A program made the position numbers and the translations under genes. 64,000 bases of DNA from Paenibacillus helianthi. GTDB taxonomy: Bacteria > Bacillota > Bacilli > Paenibacillales > Paenibacillaceae. Below the pieces are notes generated by a model that was not told the DNA's origin, searched no databases, and was given only the letters and a program-made list of their open reading frames with translations. Every line of letters begins with the position of its first letter. Position 1 is the stretch's first letter. Below are positions 52,433 to 61,389 of the stretch, piece after piece. The DNA is taken from NCBI RefSeq assembly GCF_001909055.1, contig NZ_LVWI01000037.1, positions 62,001 to 126,000 on the forward strand, in the 5' to 3' direction.

Positions 52433-54076
52433 TTAGTTGAGATTCAACGTCCTATGGGCCGTTGGAGGCACTTCGTCACGGTCTGTCAACAATTCAATGA
52501 CAGCTACACGGTTTGACTCGACTGCGGCTTGTACAGCAACGTTGAATTGCTCCGCGGTTTCGCATTTGTAGCCTGTGGCTCCGAGTGACTCAGCGAATTT
52601 CACGGCATCCATAGGTACCTCGTAGATCGTACCGTCAATTCTGCCTGTGGTTTTCTCCATCCCCTTAAGCGCCATATCCAGCTGCATGTTGTTCACTACG
52701 ATAAAGATTACCGGAATATTCTTGCAGACTGCAGTGTTGATTTCAGCACCAAGCATCATGAAGCAGCCATCTCCGGTTAGGCAGAAAATGGTTTCTTCAG
52801 GGGAAGCCACCTTAGCCCCAATAGCCATGCCAATGGAGTTGCCCATACAGGCAAAATAAGCATCAAAGACAAAACTACCCGGTTTTTTCACGTTGTACCA
52901 TTTCACGGCGTTGAAGCCATGGCTGCCGTCATCTACAAAAACGGTGTTGTTGTAAGGAATCAAATCGCTCAAGGTGCTCATGACCGAAGCTAGTGACAGC
53001 TTGGAGAGAACAGGCAACTCTTCCGCATAATGAACATCGGTTTCTGTTATATGTTTCTTTATAGCAGCTGTACCTATATTCTTTAGATAAAAAGCCAAAT
53101 TGTCCCGTAAATCCCCGCCTATAGCGATGGTCTGTGAAGATAAAATTTTACCTACGAAGGTAGGGTCTACGTCAAATTGGATAAGTGTTTTCGGGTGATT
53201 TTCAGCCTTTAGATTGCAGATGGTCATGTCACTCAGACGTGATCCAAGCACAATGAACAAATCACTGCGGTTCAATAAATCATCACCATGCTTGCAGCCG
53301 CCAACACCAATTGGTCCATGATACAACGGGTGATCCCAAGGGATCGCACCTTTTCCTCCCGGTGAAGTAACGACAGGGATGTTAAAAGTTTCAGCCAGCT
53401 GAATGAGCTCTTGGTGTGCAATAGAACGGTTAACCCCTTTGCCGGCAATAATAAGAGGATGGCTGGAGGCATTAATAGCTGAAATCACACGTTCGAAATT
53501 AGCAGTGCTTACGAGATGTTCACGCTCAGGAATCACTATCCGGCATTCTTCCAGCATTTCCGTCTGCACATCAAACGGGATACATAAATGGACCGGCCCG
53601 CGCTGTCCGCCCAAAGCAATAGAAATAGCATGGTTAAATAAGGTGCTGAAATGATCACCTCGCTCCACCAGTTTACTGAAGAGTGTAGCCGGTCTGAACA
53701 TGTCCGCCAGGTCAGCCAGATATGACGAAGAATCCTGGCACTGGGGAATTCCCAGCTCCTTAATAGATTGATGACCTGTAATGAACAGCACAGGCAGGTT
53801 GTTCGCTTTAGCATGTGCTGCAGCAGTAAGAAGATTGGTTCCGCCTGGACCTGAAGTCCCAAAAGCTACACCCAGCCTGCCGGTCTTGAGAGCATAGCCT
53901 GCTGCTTCGAACCCGGAGCTGGACTCATGTCTGCCAGGAATAAATTCAATCCCGTAATCGACCATCTTAAGAACTACGGGACAAATAGACTTGCCGATGA
54001 TACCAAAGGAATGTGTTACGCCGAGGTTTCGTAGTGCCTCAGCCATATAATCTGCGACTGTTTTCAGATAATCCAC
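52433..54076 (-). CDS. ThDP-dependent enzyme of the acetolactate synthase fold
   Basis: 547 residues from GTG 54076. Three domains: Pyr (about 1-165) with the catalytic Glu51 in PGRHESSSGFEAAGYA and AFGTSGPGGTNLL; the middle domain (about 190-325); and PP (about 360-520) with the ThDP motif GDGCFMMLGAEINTAV ending in VNNMQLD. Members join or split 2-keto acids and aldehydes, giving acyloins, acetolactate or sulfoacetaldehyde-type products. Substrate cannot be told from sequence, and it is not the biosynthetic IlvB in context (no ilvN). The frame is open upstream to 54247, but that part is the riboswitch and terminator, so the later start is preferred; the ribosome site is weak (GGGTGG) and ATG 54046 is an alternative. 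Confidence 0.88.
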   Translation of the reverse strand: MDYLKTVADYMAEALRNLGVTHSFGIIGKSICPVVLKMVDYGIEFIPGRHESSSGFEAAGYALKTGRLGVAFGTSGPGGTNLLTAAAHAKANNLPVLFITGHQSIKELGIPQCQDSSSYLADLADMFRPATLFSKLVERGDHFSTLFNHAISIALGGQRGPVHLCIPFDVQTEMLEECRIVIPEREHLVSTANFERVISAINASSHPLIIAGKGVNRSIAHQELIQLAETFNIPVVTSPGGKGAIPWDHPLYHGPIGVGGCKHGDDLLNRSDLFIVLGSRLSDMTICNLKAENHPKTLIQFDVDPTFVGKILSSQTIAIGGDLRDNLAFYLKNIGTAAIKKHITETDVHYAEELPVLSKLSLASVMSTLSDLIPYNNTVFVDDGSHGFNAVKWYNVKKPGSFVFDAYFACMGNSIGMAIGAKVASPEETIFCLTGDGCFMMLGAEINTAVCKNIPVIFIVVNNMQLDMALKGMEKTTGRIDGTIYEVPMDAVKFAESLGATGYKCETAEQFNVAVQAAVESNRVAVIELLTDRDEVPPTAHRTLNLN

Positions 54077-54105
54077 CCACCCAATGTTTTTTTTTAGCAG
54101 AAATA

Positions 54106-54133
54106 GAAAACCTGCACTCACGAGAGTACAGGT
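54106..54133 (-). terminator. terminator downstream of the c-di-GMP riboswitch
   Basis: On the minus strand ACCTGTACTC and GAGTGCAGGT pair around TCGT (54133-54110), followed by TTTTCTATTT. It lies between the aptamer and the ThDP gene, which suits on/off control by transcription attenuation. Confidence 0.8.
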
Positions 54134-54184
54134 CGGCTGCAATGAATAACCGTATAGAACGAGGTTTCCCCAGAGCTTCGGTTG

Positions 54185-54268
54185 TTCAGCAACCTGGCTG
54201 TCATGGTCCCATAAAAATGAGACTGTAGATCCATGGCTTTGCGTCATTCCCTTTCGGTGAATTTTGCC
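54185..54268 (-). promoter_or_regulatory. cyclic-di-GMP-I (GEMM) riboswitch
   Basis: Read on the minus strand: GGCAAAATTCACC closes with GGTTGCT, the first arm has the CCGAAAGG tetraloop, followed by the invariant GACGCAAAGCCA, then a variable arm (TGGATCTACAG to ATGGGACCA) and the invariant ATGACAGCCAGGTTGC. These blocks, in this order and spacing, define the GEMM aptamer that binds cyclic di-GMP. It precedes a terminator and the ThDP-CMD genes. Confidence 0.93.
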
Positions 54269-54307
54269 GTTATGATGTATTGGAAAAAATGCATATTTTT
54301 ACTTTAC

Positions 54308-54335
54308 AATATATTTCTAACTCCTCTCTTGTCAA
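54308..54335 (-). promoter_or_regulatory. sigma-A promoter of the riboswitch operon
   Basis: On the minus strand TTGACA (54335-54330) and TATATT (54313-54308) are 16 bases apart, about 40 bases before the aptamer. Confidence 0.7.
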
Positions 54336-54344
54336 TATATTTGT

Positions 54345-54733
54345 GCTGAAAAGCTCAGTTTTTGACGAAATTAACGAACAATGTCAATTGCAAGAAATGG
54401 TCCAGTTGAGTTGGAAAACAGGGCGAATCCAAAAAAAATTTAATGCAAAAAAGTCTTAATAATACAAATTGTGAAGAAACATTGAAACGGAAATATATCA
54501 GGTATATTGAACTATTCCTTTGTATGGAAATGAATGATTAGACTGGAACAATGGGGTGTACTCATTTTTTATCTGGATTAATAAGGCTAATGAACGAAAC
54601 ACCCTTCAGATCCAATTGAATTCATTTTATTATTTCCATTAAAAATAGCGGAGAGAAGTGCAAAAGAAATAACGGTACTTGCTGCTGCCAAAAAACTGAA
54701 TTTTCATAAAATAACATTGATTATTTTGTGAAC
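54345..54733. other. AT-rich spacer without genes, 389 bases
   Basis: No open frame with a ribosome site is seen on either strand. A further TTGACA lies on the minus strand near 54390. Otherwise I see nothing specific. It separates the riboswitch promoter from the end of the chemoreceptor gene. Confidence 0.6.
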
Positions 54734-54763
54734 AAAAAAAGACCGCTTCATATGAAACGGTCT
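54734..54763 (-). terminator. rho-independent terminator of the chemoreceptor gene
   Basis: Minus strand AGACCGTTTCATATGAAGCG pairs with itself (arms ending GGTCT, two GU) and is followed by seven T. Confidence 0.85.
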
Positions 54764-54776
54764 ATGAAAATGGAGA

Positions 54777-56030
54777 TTAAAATTTGAAAATATGGATCGT
54801 TTTCTGGAGTTGGAATACTGCTTGCGTCATTTTCTCTGTTTCTTCAGCAACAGACTGCAGGGCATTTATTTGTTCGTTCATTGCTGCGGATACCTCTTGG
54901 GTTCCGGCCGCAGTTTCTTCTGTAATCGCAGAGATATTTTCGATAGCTCCAGAAATTTTTAACGCGCTCTCCAACATGAGGTCACTCTCAGACGAGAAAG
55001 AAGCAATTTGCTCGGTGATGTACTGAACGCTTTGCACAATCTGGGCGAAAATATTCGCGGTTTCAATGATCATTTCATTTTGAACTTGGACGACTTCCTC
55101 ATTAATGGCAATATTCTCAATCGCTTCCTTGATATCGTTCTCAATACTGCGCACCAGACCGAATACTTCTTTGGTGGAGGCTGTAGATTCCTCAGCAAGC
55201 TTGCGGACTTCCTGGGCTACAACAGCGAAACCACGACCATGTTCACCGGCGCGTGCTGCTTCGATCGATGCATTGAGTGAGAGCAGGTTGGTCTGCTCGG
55301 CGATTTCTGTAATGGTTTTGGTGATCATCGTGATCCCCCGGGCATTATGTGATAGTGCTTCAATCGTGTCGGCGACCTTCTGGGTAGCTTGTATATTCTT
55401 GCGCATGCCTTCTGCTTGAGTATCTACGGATTGGCGGCCTTTCTCAACTAATTCTAGCGTATGTATGGAACGTCTGTTCATTTCTTTGGTAGAGCTTGTG
55501 TAATTCGAAACCTTGGTTTCAATGTCTTTGATGGAATCGGTCATATCGGCGATGTCCACGGAGATTTCATTTGCGCCGAGAGCCAGTTCATTGGAAGAAG
55601 AGGAGACCTGGGCCATTACGACTTTCAGATTCTGATTTTTGTCCTCGATTCCGCGGCTGGCATCCATGACATGGCGGGTAATCTGAGATGCTTCGGTTAG
55701 TATTTTCTTCAGCTTATCGATCATTGTATTGAAGGAGCGGCTGACTTCCCCCATGGAACCGTTCTCATCTGCCCGGGTTGTAAAGTCACCTTTGGCAATC
55801 GTATGGGTTACGTTGGAGATATCATCGAATGAAGATGTAAGCGTTCTCTCAATGAAGCGTGCGAGTGGGAAGGTCAGTGCAGCCAATACCGCAACCATTA
55901 TAATGCCGATAATCATCTTGCCCATCACTACAAGTGTGATTAGTACAGGGACAGCGAATAAAGCGGCAACCAAGTAACAACCGGCTCTAATTCTCTGTTT
56001 TAACGGAAGCTTGTTCATCCAGTCCATCAT
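54777..56030 (-). CDS. methyl-accepting chemotaxis protein without extracytoplasmic sensor
   Basis: 417 residues. Two adjacent membrane helices (about 17-35 and 38-58) leave almost no outer loop. They are followed by HAMP (about 60-115) and a long signalling hairpin whose tip reads [22 protein letters not shown] (about 235-256) and [17 protein letters not shown]. Such receptors sense membrane state or an intracellular ligand, or relay from a partner. GGGGGAAC precedes the double ATG at 56030. It is on the same strand as, and upstream of, the riboswitch block, but has its own terminator, so it is a separate transcript. Confidence 0.93.
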   Translation of the reverse strand: MMDWMNKLPLKQRIRAGCYLVAALFAVPVLITLVVMGKMIIGIIMVAVLAALTFPLARFIERTLTSSFDDISNVTHTIAKGDFTTRADENGSMGEVSRSFNTMIDKLKKILTEASQITRHVMDASRGIEDKNQNLKVVMAQVSSSSNELALGANEISVDIADMTDSIKDIETKVSNYTSSTKEMNRRSIHTLELVEKGRQSVDTQAEGMRKNIQATQKVADTIEALSHNARGITMITKTITEIAEQTNLLSLNASIEAARAGEHGRGFAVVAQEVRKLAEESTASTKEVFGLVRSIENDIKEAIENIAINEEVVQVQNEMIIETANIFAQIVQSVQYITEQIASFSSESDLMLESALKISGAIENISAITEETAAGTQEVSAAMNEQINALQSVAEETEKMTQAVFQLQKTIHIFKF

Positions 56031-56249
56031 AAAAAGTTCCCCCTAAAATAATGTTGTGTATTGTAATATTATAGGCGTTTTCAGAGGGAGAGGTCTATTG
56101 TAAGAATTGACATAAAAATGCTCAAATAGGTCTTTCGGGCATGAATTTTGTGTGAATCTCTTCATACATAGCACGGTGGTTTTGTTCAATTTGGAGAAGA
56201 TACTTTTCACTAGTGCTTCAGGCTCAGAGGATGTGACACCCGATATAGA

Positions 56250-56305
56250 AAAACGCTCATTGGAACAGCAGGCGGATGCCTGCTCTCCAAAGAGCGTTTG
56301 TTCAG
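56250..56305 (-). terminator. rho-independent terminator of serA
   Basis: Minus strand AAACGCTC pairs with GAGCGTTT, with an inner AGCAGGC/GCCTGCT stem, followed by TTTCTATA. Confidence 0.8.
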
Positions 56306-56315
56306 GGCTACTTTT

Positions 56316-57908
56316 TTACAGTAACACAATTTCTTCCGCGGTATTGATTTCCGGCAGTCCTGCCAGTTTCACCAGAACAGCTTGAGGAACCGCCTTATCG
56401 ACGGTGAGCAGCATGATCGCAGCGCCGCCAACGATTTTACGTCCTACCTGCATGGAGGCGATATTGACATCGTTCTCCCCAAGCAGTGTACCGACAGCAC
56501 CGATGATACCCGGTTTGTCGTTATGCGAAATTACAATCTGATGGCCTTCCGGAGCAATATCGACCGGGAACTTGTTGACCTGCACGATCCGTTCTCCGTA
56601 GCCCTGCAGCAGCGTTCCCGCAACCAGACGTTCTTCGTCAGGATCTGCCTTCAGGGTGACGGTGATAAGGTTGGTAAATCCCTTGGTTTTGGAAGCCTTA
56701 GTCACAATTACATTCACATCACGGGTTTTGGCCAAATGCATCGAATTGACGATATTCACATCTGTCCCAAAGTGACGGGAAAGTACGCCCTTGACGATAT
56801 AGCGGGTCAGTGGCTGTGTATCTACATCGGATAGGTCACCGGCATATTCTACTTGGATTTCTCTGATCGCGCCATCGGTAAGCTGTGTTGCGAAGCTGCC
56901 CAGCTTTTCGCCGAGTGTGAAGTAAGGCTGAAGCTTGTTCATCACACTTGGAGCAACAGGAGGGATGTTCACAGCGTTAATGAACGGCTCGTTGCGCAGA
57001 ATATGCAGCACCTGCTCCGATACATCTATAGCAACATTCTCCTGGGCTTCTACGGTGGAAGCGCCAAGATGAGGCGTTACGATGATTTTGGGATGGGAGA
57101 GGAATGGATGATCAGCTTGCGGCGGTTCCTTTTCGAATACGTCAAAGGCTGCTCCGGCAACAATGCCGCTGTTGATGGCTTCAACCAGCGCCATTTCATC
57201 AATTACACCGCCACGTGCACAGTTGATGATACGCATGCCTTTTTTCATGACTTCGAACTGCGGCCCAGAAATCATGTGGCGGGTTTCCGGAGTGAGCGGA
57301 GTATGCACAGTGATGAAATCCGCGCCGCGTACGATATCGTCTACTGAAGCCAGCTTCACTTCCAGCTTTTCCGCACGGTCAGCGGTCAGGAAGGGGTCAT
57401 AGGCAAGAATGTTCATGCCAAAGGCTTTTGCACGCTTGGCTACTTCGCTCCCGATCCGGCCCATACCGAGAACACCCAGCGTTTTGCCGCGCAGCTCTAC
57501 CCCGAGGAATGTTTTCTTGTCCCACACACCAGAGATCGTTTTGGCGTAAGCCTGCGGAATATGACGGGCCAGTGCCATCATCATAGCAAAAGCATGCTCG
57601 CAGGTTGTGATTGTATTGCCGTCCGGGGCGTTGATAACAACGACACCACGCTGTGTGGCAGCCTCAAGCTTGATATTGTCAACGCCGACTCCAGCGCGGC
57701 CAATGACCTTCAAGTTGGTGCCCGCAGCAATAATCTTCTCAGTTACAGTTGTCTGGCTGCGTACAAGCAGGCCATCATATTCGCCAATGATGGCGATAAG
57801 CTCGTCTTCGCTAAGTCCAGTCTTTTTGTCTACAGTTACATCACTTGCGTCCATTAATTGCTGAATGCCCAAATCGCTGATCGGATCCGATACTAGTACT
57901 TTAAACAT
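56316..57908 (-). CDS. serA: D-3-phosphoglycerate dehydrogenase
   Basis: 530 residues, long (type I) form. The NAD domain has VIGRAGVGVDNIKLEAA, LGVLGMGRIGSEVAKRAK, INCARGGVIDE and TPHLGASTVEAQENVA with the catalytic His. An intervening domain (about 320-450) precedes a C-terminal ACT domain (about 452-527, HNDKPGIIGAVGTLLGEN), the usual serine-sensing part. First step of serine synthesis. AGGAGGAC precedes ATG 57908. A long leader with a T-box lies upstream. Confidence 0.97.
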   Translation of the reverse strand: MFKVLVSDPISDLGIQQLMDASDVTVDKKTGLSEDELIAIIGEYDGLLVRSQTTVTEKIIAAGTNLKVIGRAGVGVDNIKLEAATQRGVVVINAPDGNTITTCEHAFAMMMALARHIPQAYAKTISGVWDKKTFLGVELRGKTLGVLGMGRIGSEVAKRAKAFGMNILAYDPFLTADRAEKLEVKLASVDDIVRGADFITVHTPLTPETRHMISGPQFEVMKKGMRIINCARGGVIDEMALVEAINSGIVAGAAFDVFEKEPPQADHPFLSHPKIIVTPHLGASTVEAQENVAIDVSEQVLHILRNEPFINAVNIPPVAPSVMNKLQPYFTLGEKLGSFATQLTDGAIREIQVEYAGDLSDVDTQPLTRYIVKGVLSRHFGTDVNIVNSMHLAKTRDVNVIVTKASKTKGFTNLITVTLKADPDEERLVAGTLLQGYGERIVQVNKFPVDIAPEGHQIVISHNDKPGIIGAVGTLLGENDVNIASMQVGRKIVGGAAIMLLTVDKAVPQAVLVKLAGLPEINTAEEIVLL

Positions 57909-58120
57909 GGTTTCTTGTCCTCCTTAAATTTGGAAAGCTATATATGCCCAAGGATGCCCTGAAGAGGCAGTCCACAGTACCAGAAGCCAAAATAACTAGT
58001 GAAAAATATGTCAGAATAACGGGGGAACGCGCTGTCGCATAAAAGAAAGAGTGTGCAGCAGACCGGAAAATCCTGAAAAGAGGGCCCATATAATGGCCTG
58101 GAACTGGAAATTAAATAACA

Positions 58121-58390
58121 AAAAAACTCTCAACCCCATACTACTGCCGTAGTAAGGGACGAGAGTTGTCGTGGTACCACCCTAATTCACTGCAACGTAT
58201 GAAGAAGCAGCCTCATTGGCCCGCAAAGGCCACACTGGTAACGGAGATGATCCGATTGTGCCTACTGTAAGGTTCGACACAATATCTCAGGAGCGCTAAA
58301 GAGTTCTGTCCGTCACCGGTTTACACCACCCACCGGCTCTCTGAAGACTTGCAGAATCTTTGTTCCATCATCGGTTTTGCTTGATTAATT
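58121..58390 (-). promoter_or_regulatory. T-box leader of serA, serine-type specifier
   Basis: The minus strand carries the T-box sequence AGGGTGGTACCACGACAAC (58183-58165) followed by the terminator AACTCTC...GAGAGTT with a T run (58168-58121). Upstream is a Stem I with AGAGAG and GGTGGGTGGTGTAAACCGG. After GAAC the specifier triplet reads TCT (58302-58300), a serine codon. Uncharged tRNA-Ser should let transcription reach serA. Confidence 0.9.
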
Positions 58391-58396
58391 TTTCAT

Positions 58397-58426
58397 AATG
58401 TAACATGGCAATGCCAGATGTGTCAA
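58397..58426 (-). promoter_or_regulatory. sigma-A promoter of the serA leader
   Basis: Minus strand TTGACA (58426-58421) and TACATT (58402-58397) with an 18-base spacer, just before Stem I. Confidence 0.65.
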
Positions 58427-58492
58427 TAGTCTAGTTGAAGATGAGCCGCCTTGAAGTGGCTCTCATTTTTCGTTATGATGCAATAGCTGGTT

Positions 58493-59398
58493 CTACTCAT
58501 AAAAAAACGGGAGCTGTGGCATGGTTTCCTTGCCGTAATACTGTTCACGCCACTTCATGAAATCTTGTTCCTGCACCGCTCCTGTGGAAATTAACAGGGT
58601 GACGGCGGATTGAATATCCTTTAGATTCAGTGAACTAGCCGTACCAGAATAGATCATATCGTCAATTTTGGCCGTAATATCCTGTGGGTCATAGCCTGCA
58701 TAGATGGAGCGGTTCAACATCATATCAGCTATGGATGCGTTCTTAAGCAGGAGAGGCATTTTCTTCCACTGGATAAAAGAGAGAGTCTTTAGCTCAGCGG
58801 CTTCCGAAGGGATTTTGCTGTTGTCTTTTGAGCCCCATTTGAGCATGGAGTCATAGAAGTTTTTTTGAGCGAGCAATCCGAATTTTACAGCACTGGCTGT
58901 GAATTTATCGCTTTTTAGCACCTTGGCTGTTTCAGTCCCTGATGCACCTGCATTGACTTTACTGGAGGCCTGGGAGAACAAAGTCAGGCTCTTCAAAATA
59001 TTTAATTGGGATTCATAGAGCATAGGAGAGCCCGTGAAGATCGAATCCTGAGTGACCTTGTCATACTGCTTGTCTGCAAGAATGCTCAGATTCTTCAGGG
59101 TTGCTGCATTCTCACGCGCATCTGTGCTGCGTGCCAGGTTGTCCAGCTGGCTGTTCCAATTGCGCTTGAATTCCCGATAGGGCAAAAATACGTTATGATA
59201 GAACGTAACAAGATCCTGCTGCTGGTAGGAGCCGGAGTATTCCTCTGCGGTATCTTTATTATTGAGGTGTTCGTATTTGGCTTCTGTTTTGTCTGCCCCA
59301 ACCTTCACTCCCGTAAAAAAAGCGGCGAATGCGGATATCAGAAAAAGCAGAAAACCTAGTGTGTATAACATTTGAGTGCGGGAGGTACGGCTGTTCAT
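58493..59398 (-). CDS. membrane-anchored protein of unknown function
   Basis: 301 residues. One N-terminal membrane helix (about 10-32, LYTLGFLLFLISAFAAFFTG) followed by a helical outer domain rich in Lys, Ser, Ala and Asn with no Cys. I do not recognise the family. AGGAG upstream of ATG 59398 decides the start (the frame is open to 59443). It is divergent from the CPBP protease gene with a 65-base gap, so the two may share regulation. Confidence 0.8.
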   Translation of the reverse strand: MNSRTSRTQMLYTLGFLLFLISAFAAFFTGVKVGADKTEAKYEHLNNKDTAEEYSGSYQQQDLVTFYHNVFLPYREFKRNWNSQLDNLARSTDARENAATLKNLSILADKQYDKVTQDSIFTGSPMLYESQLNILKSLTLFSQASSKVNAGASGTETAKVLKSDKFTASAVKFGLLAQKNFYDSMLKWGSKDNSKIPSEAAELKTLSFIQWKKMPLLLKNASIADMMLNRSIYAGYDPQDITAKIDDMIYSGTASSLNLKDIQSAVTLLISTGAVQEQDFMKWREQYYGKETMPQLPFFYE

Positions 59399-59463
59399 AA
59401 TTAATGCTCCTTCTTCTAGGGAAATTATCTTATGTAAAAACAATATAGAACAGGCAGGTTACA

Positions 59464-60057
59464 ATGAAAAAATTCAAATTTGGCGAAATCAGGATTAAAA
59501 AAGCCGATCCTCAGCAGTTAACCGATAAGCTTCTTTTAGTTAATTTGTATATCACACAGGGTCTTACCTTAATTATCGGTTTGATATGGATATTATTACA
59601 GAAAAGAAACCCCATTCACATATTAAATTTTCCGGAAAACGCACAATTTGTGTTTTGGGGGCTTGGACTGGCTGCAATTATGCTGGTGGTAGACTTCTTG
59701 CTAACCCATATTGTTCCAGAAGACAGCATGGATGATGGGGGAATTAACGAGCTGCTCTTTGGTAAAAGGCCAGTGTGGCATATCCTTGTCATCGCAGCCA
59801 TTGTATCGGTTTGCGAGGAGCTGTTGTTCCGGGGAGCAGTTCAGCATTCATTGGGGCCTTATTGGACAAGTATTTTATTTGCCGTAATTCATGTGCGCTA
59901 TTTGCGGCACTGGATTCCAACAGGGTGGGTATTCCTCAGCAGCTACGGGCTGGGATATATATACATACACACAGGAACACTTTGGGCACCCATTCTATGC
60001 CACTTTATCATTGATGTGTTCTCGGGTCTTGTGATCCGTTACAGGAGGGAGTCATGA
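59464..60057 (+). CDS. CPBP-family intramembrane protease
   Basis: 197 residues, several membrane helices. The glutamic-protease motif CEELLFRGAV and the following FAVIH and LCHFIID with conserved His are those of the CPBP (Abi/Rce1-like) family. The gene corresponds in place to B. subtilis ypbD. It may cut a membrane substrate near the inner leaflet. It overlaps the next gene by four bases (ATGA). Confidence 0.88.
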   Translation: MKKFKFGEIRIKKADPQQLTDKLLLVNLYITQGLTLIIGLIWILLQKRNPIHILNFPENAQFVFWGLGLAAIMLVVDFLLTHIVPEDSMDDGGINELLFGKRPVWHILVIAAIVSVCEELLFRGAVQHSLGPYWTSILFAVIHVRYLRHWIPTGWVFLSSYGLGYIYIHTGTLWAPILCHFIIDVFSGLVIRYRRES

Positions 60058-60431
60058 GCGAGGAACTTAGCCGGGTGAAGTCCCGTAAGAAACCAAATAA
60101 AGCTGAACAGCCTGCTGTTGTCAGAAAGAGAACTGGATCGCGGACCTTATCAGTCCCGCCAATCATTAACGATTCTCCTGCAGCAGTTGCGGGAACCCTG
60201 TCAAGAAAAAACCGCCACTCCTTAGCTCAACCCGGAAAAAAAGTGAAACGGGAAGAAAGACCAGTGGATGAGGAAAGCTCTACACCTTCACGTGCGGAAA
60301 GTTATCCGTCGGAGCGGCTGCGTTTTAGCAAAATGTTCATCAATTCACTAATTGTAATATTTTTGCTTCTTCTGATTTTCCTTTTGTATTGGGGACTTAT
60401 TGGAGCCCCGGACTTGAATACATTATGGTAA
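60054..60431 (+). CDS. small basic protein with C-terminal membrane helix
   Basis: 125 residues. Residues 1-95 are polar, rich in Arg, Lys, Ser and Pro and probably unfolded. Residues about 96-116 (FINSLIVIFLLLLIFLLYW) form one membrane helix, leaving a short outer tail. In place it could correspond to ypbE of B. subtilis, but no LysM domain is present and I cannot claim homology. Its start overlaps the CPBP gene and its end overlaps the metallophosphoesterase gene, so the three are likely co-translated. Confidence 0.75.
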   Translation: MSEELSRVKSRKKPNKAEQPAVVRKRTGSRTLSVPPIINDSPAAVAGTLSRKNRHSLAQPGKKVKREERPVDEESSTPSRAESYPSERLRFSKMFINSLIVIFLLLLIFLLYWGLIGAPDLNTLW

Positions 60432-61279
60432 CCTCCTTGCTGCTGGACATTCTGTCAATCATTATGCTGCTACTTGCAGTGTTTATAGCTATGATGCTGG
60501 TGGCAGCATTCAGAAACCGGATTATTGCCGAGGAAATATTTCTTGAAGCTTTGCCGGAGGCTTTGGAAGGCTTCCGCATTCTTTTTATATCAGATATTCA
60601 CCGGAGGCGCCTTCCGATAAAGCTGCTAAATCCACTGAAGGGGAAAGTAGATGCCGTTTTCCTTGGAGGGGACCTGACGGAAAAAGGCGGCTCCTTAAAC
60701 CGTCTCTGCGATAATATGACACTGGTGGCTGGACTGGCACCGGTCTATGCTGTGCATGGCAATCATGATTACAGGGCGAATATTTCGCTGGTGGACAACA
60801 TCATACGCGGGAGCGGAGCGATTTTGTTACAGGACGAGAGCATCACAATTGAAAAAAATGGGAGCAGACTGCTGCTGACAGGTGTGGACTTTCCGCGGAA
60901 GGGGGGTAAAAAGGCCTATCAACCATTAACACCACTAGCGGCCCCGGATGCTTCACTCTGCAGAATCATTCTTGTACATGATCCGTTATGGCTGTCGCAG
61001 CAATCGGAGATTCCTGCGGATTTGGTGCTGGCCGGTCATACGCACGGAGGCCAGGTAGTGCTACCTTTTGTCGGCCACCGTCATGTTGATCCATTCTATC
61101 AGGTGTATAACGCAGGTCATTTTGTGCTTCCGAGAAAAGACGGTTCTAAAACCGAAGCCAAAATGCTGATTAGCCGTGGTTTTGGCACAGCCCATCTTCC
61201 CCTGCGCTGGGGGAGTCCATCTGAGATGCATATTCTCACGCTTCGCAGAGGCGCAAGCCGAGATACAATGGCTGACTAA
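60425..61279 (+). CDS. membrane-anchored calcineurin-type metallophosphoesterase (YpbG-like)
   Basis: 284 residues. An N-terminal membrane helix (about 3-30) precedes a phosphoesterase with all five metal blocks: SDIHRR, GGDLTEKG, GNHD, LVHDPLW and GHTHGGQ. This matches YpbG-type proteins; some relatives act on UDP-diacylglucosamine or other phospholipid-like substrates, so the substrate is open. ATG 60425 overlaps the previous stop by seven bases. The frame is open to 60389, but without a better start. Confidence 0.88.
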   Translation: MVTSLLLDILSIIMLLLAVFIAMMLVAAFRNRIIAEEIFLEALPEALEGFRILFISDIHRRRLPIKLLNPLKGKVDAVFLGGDLTEKGGSLNRLCDNMTLVAGLAPVYAVHGNHDYRANISLVDNIIRGSGAILLQDESITIEKNGSRLLLTGVDFPRKGGKKAYQPLTPLAAPDASLCRIILVHDPLWLSQQSEIPADLVLAGHTHGGQVVLPFVGHRHVDPFYQVYNAGHFVLPRKDGSKTEAKMLISRGFGTAHLPLRWGSPSEMHILTLRRGASRDTMAD

Positions 61280-61320
61280 CAAAAGCAGGCTACAAGTGTA
61301 AATTAATTTCCAGTTATGCT

Positions 61321-61363
61321 AAAAAGGTATTCCTTGCGTATTAGGCAAGGAATACCTTTTTTT
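61321..61363. terminator. bidirectional terminator between convergent genes
   Basis: AAAAAGGTATTCCTTGC pairs with GCAAGGAATACCTTTTT around a seven-base loop. It serves both the phosphoesterase gene and the minus-strand deacetylase gene. Confidence 0.9.
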
Positions 61364-61389
61364 GTTACATCCATCGCTGTATTAATAGC

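Noticed and set aside
52433..54247. ThDP enzyme as a 604-residue protein with an N-terminal extension
   Set aside because: The extra 57 codons coincide with the GEMM riboswitch and its terminator, so they are leader RNA, not protein.
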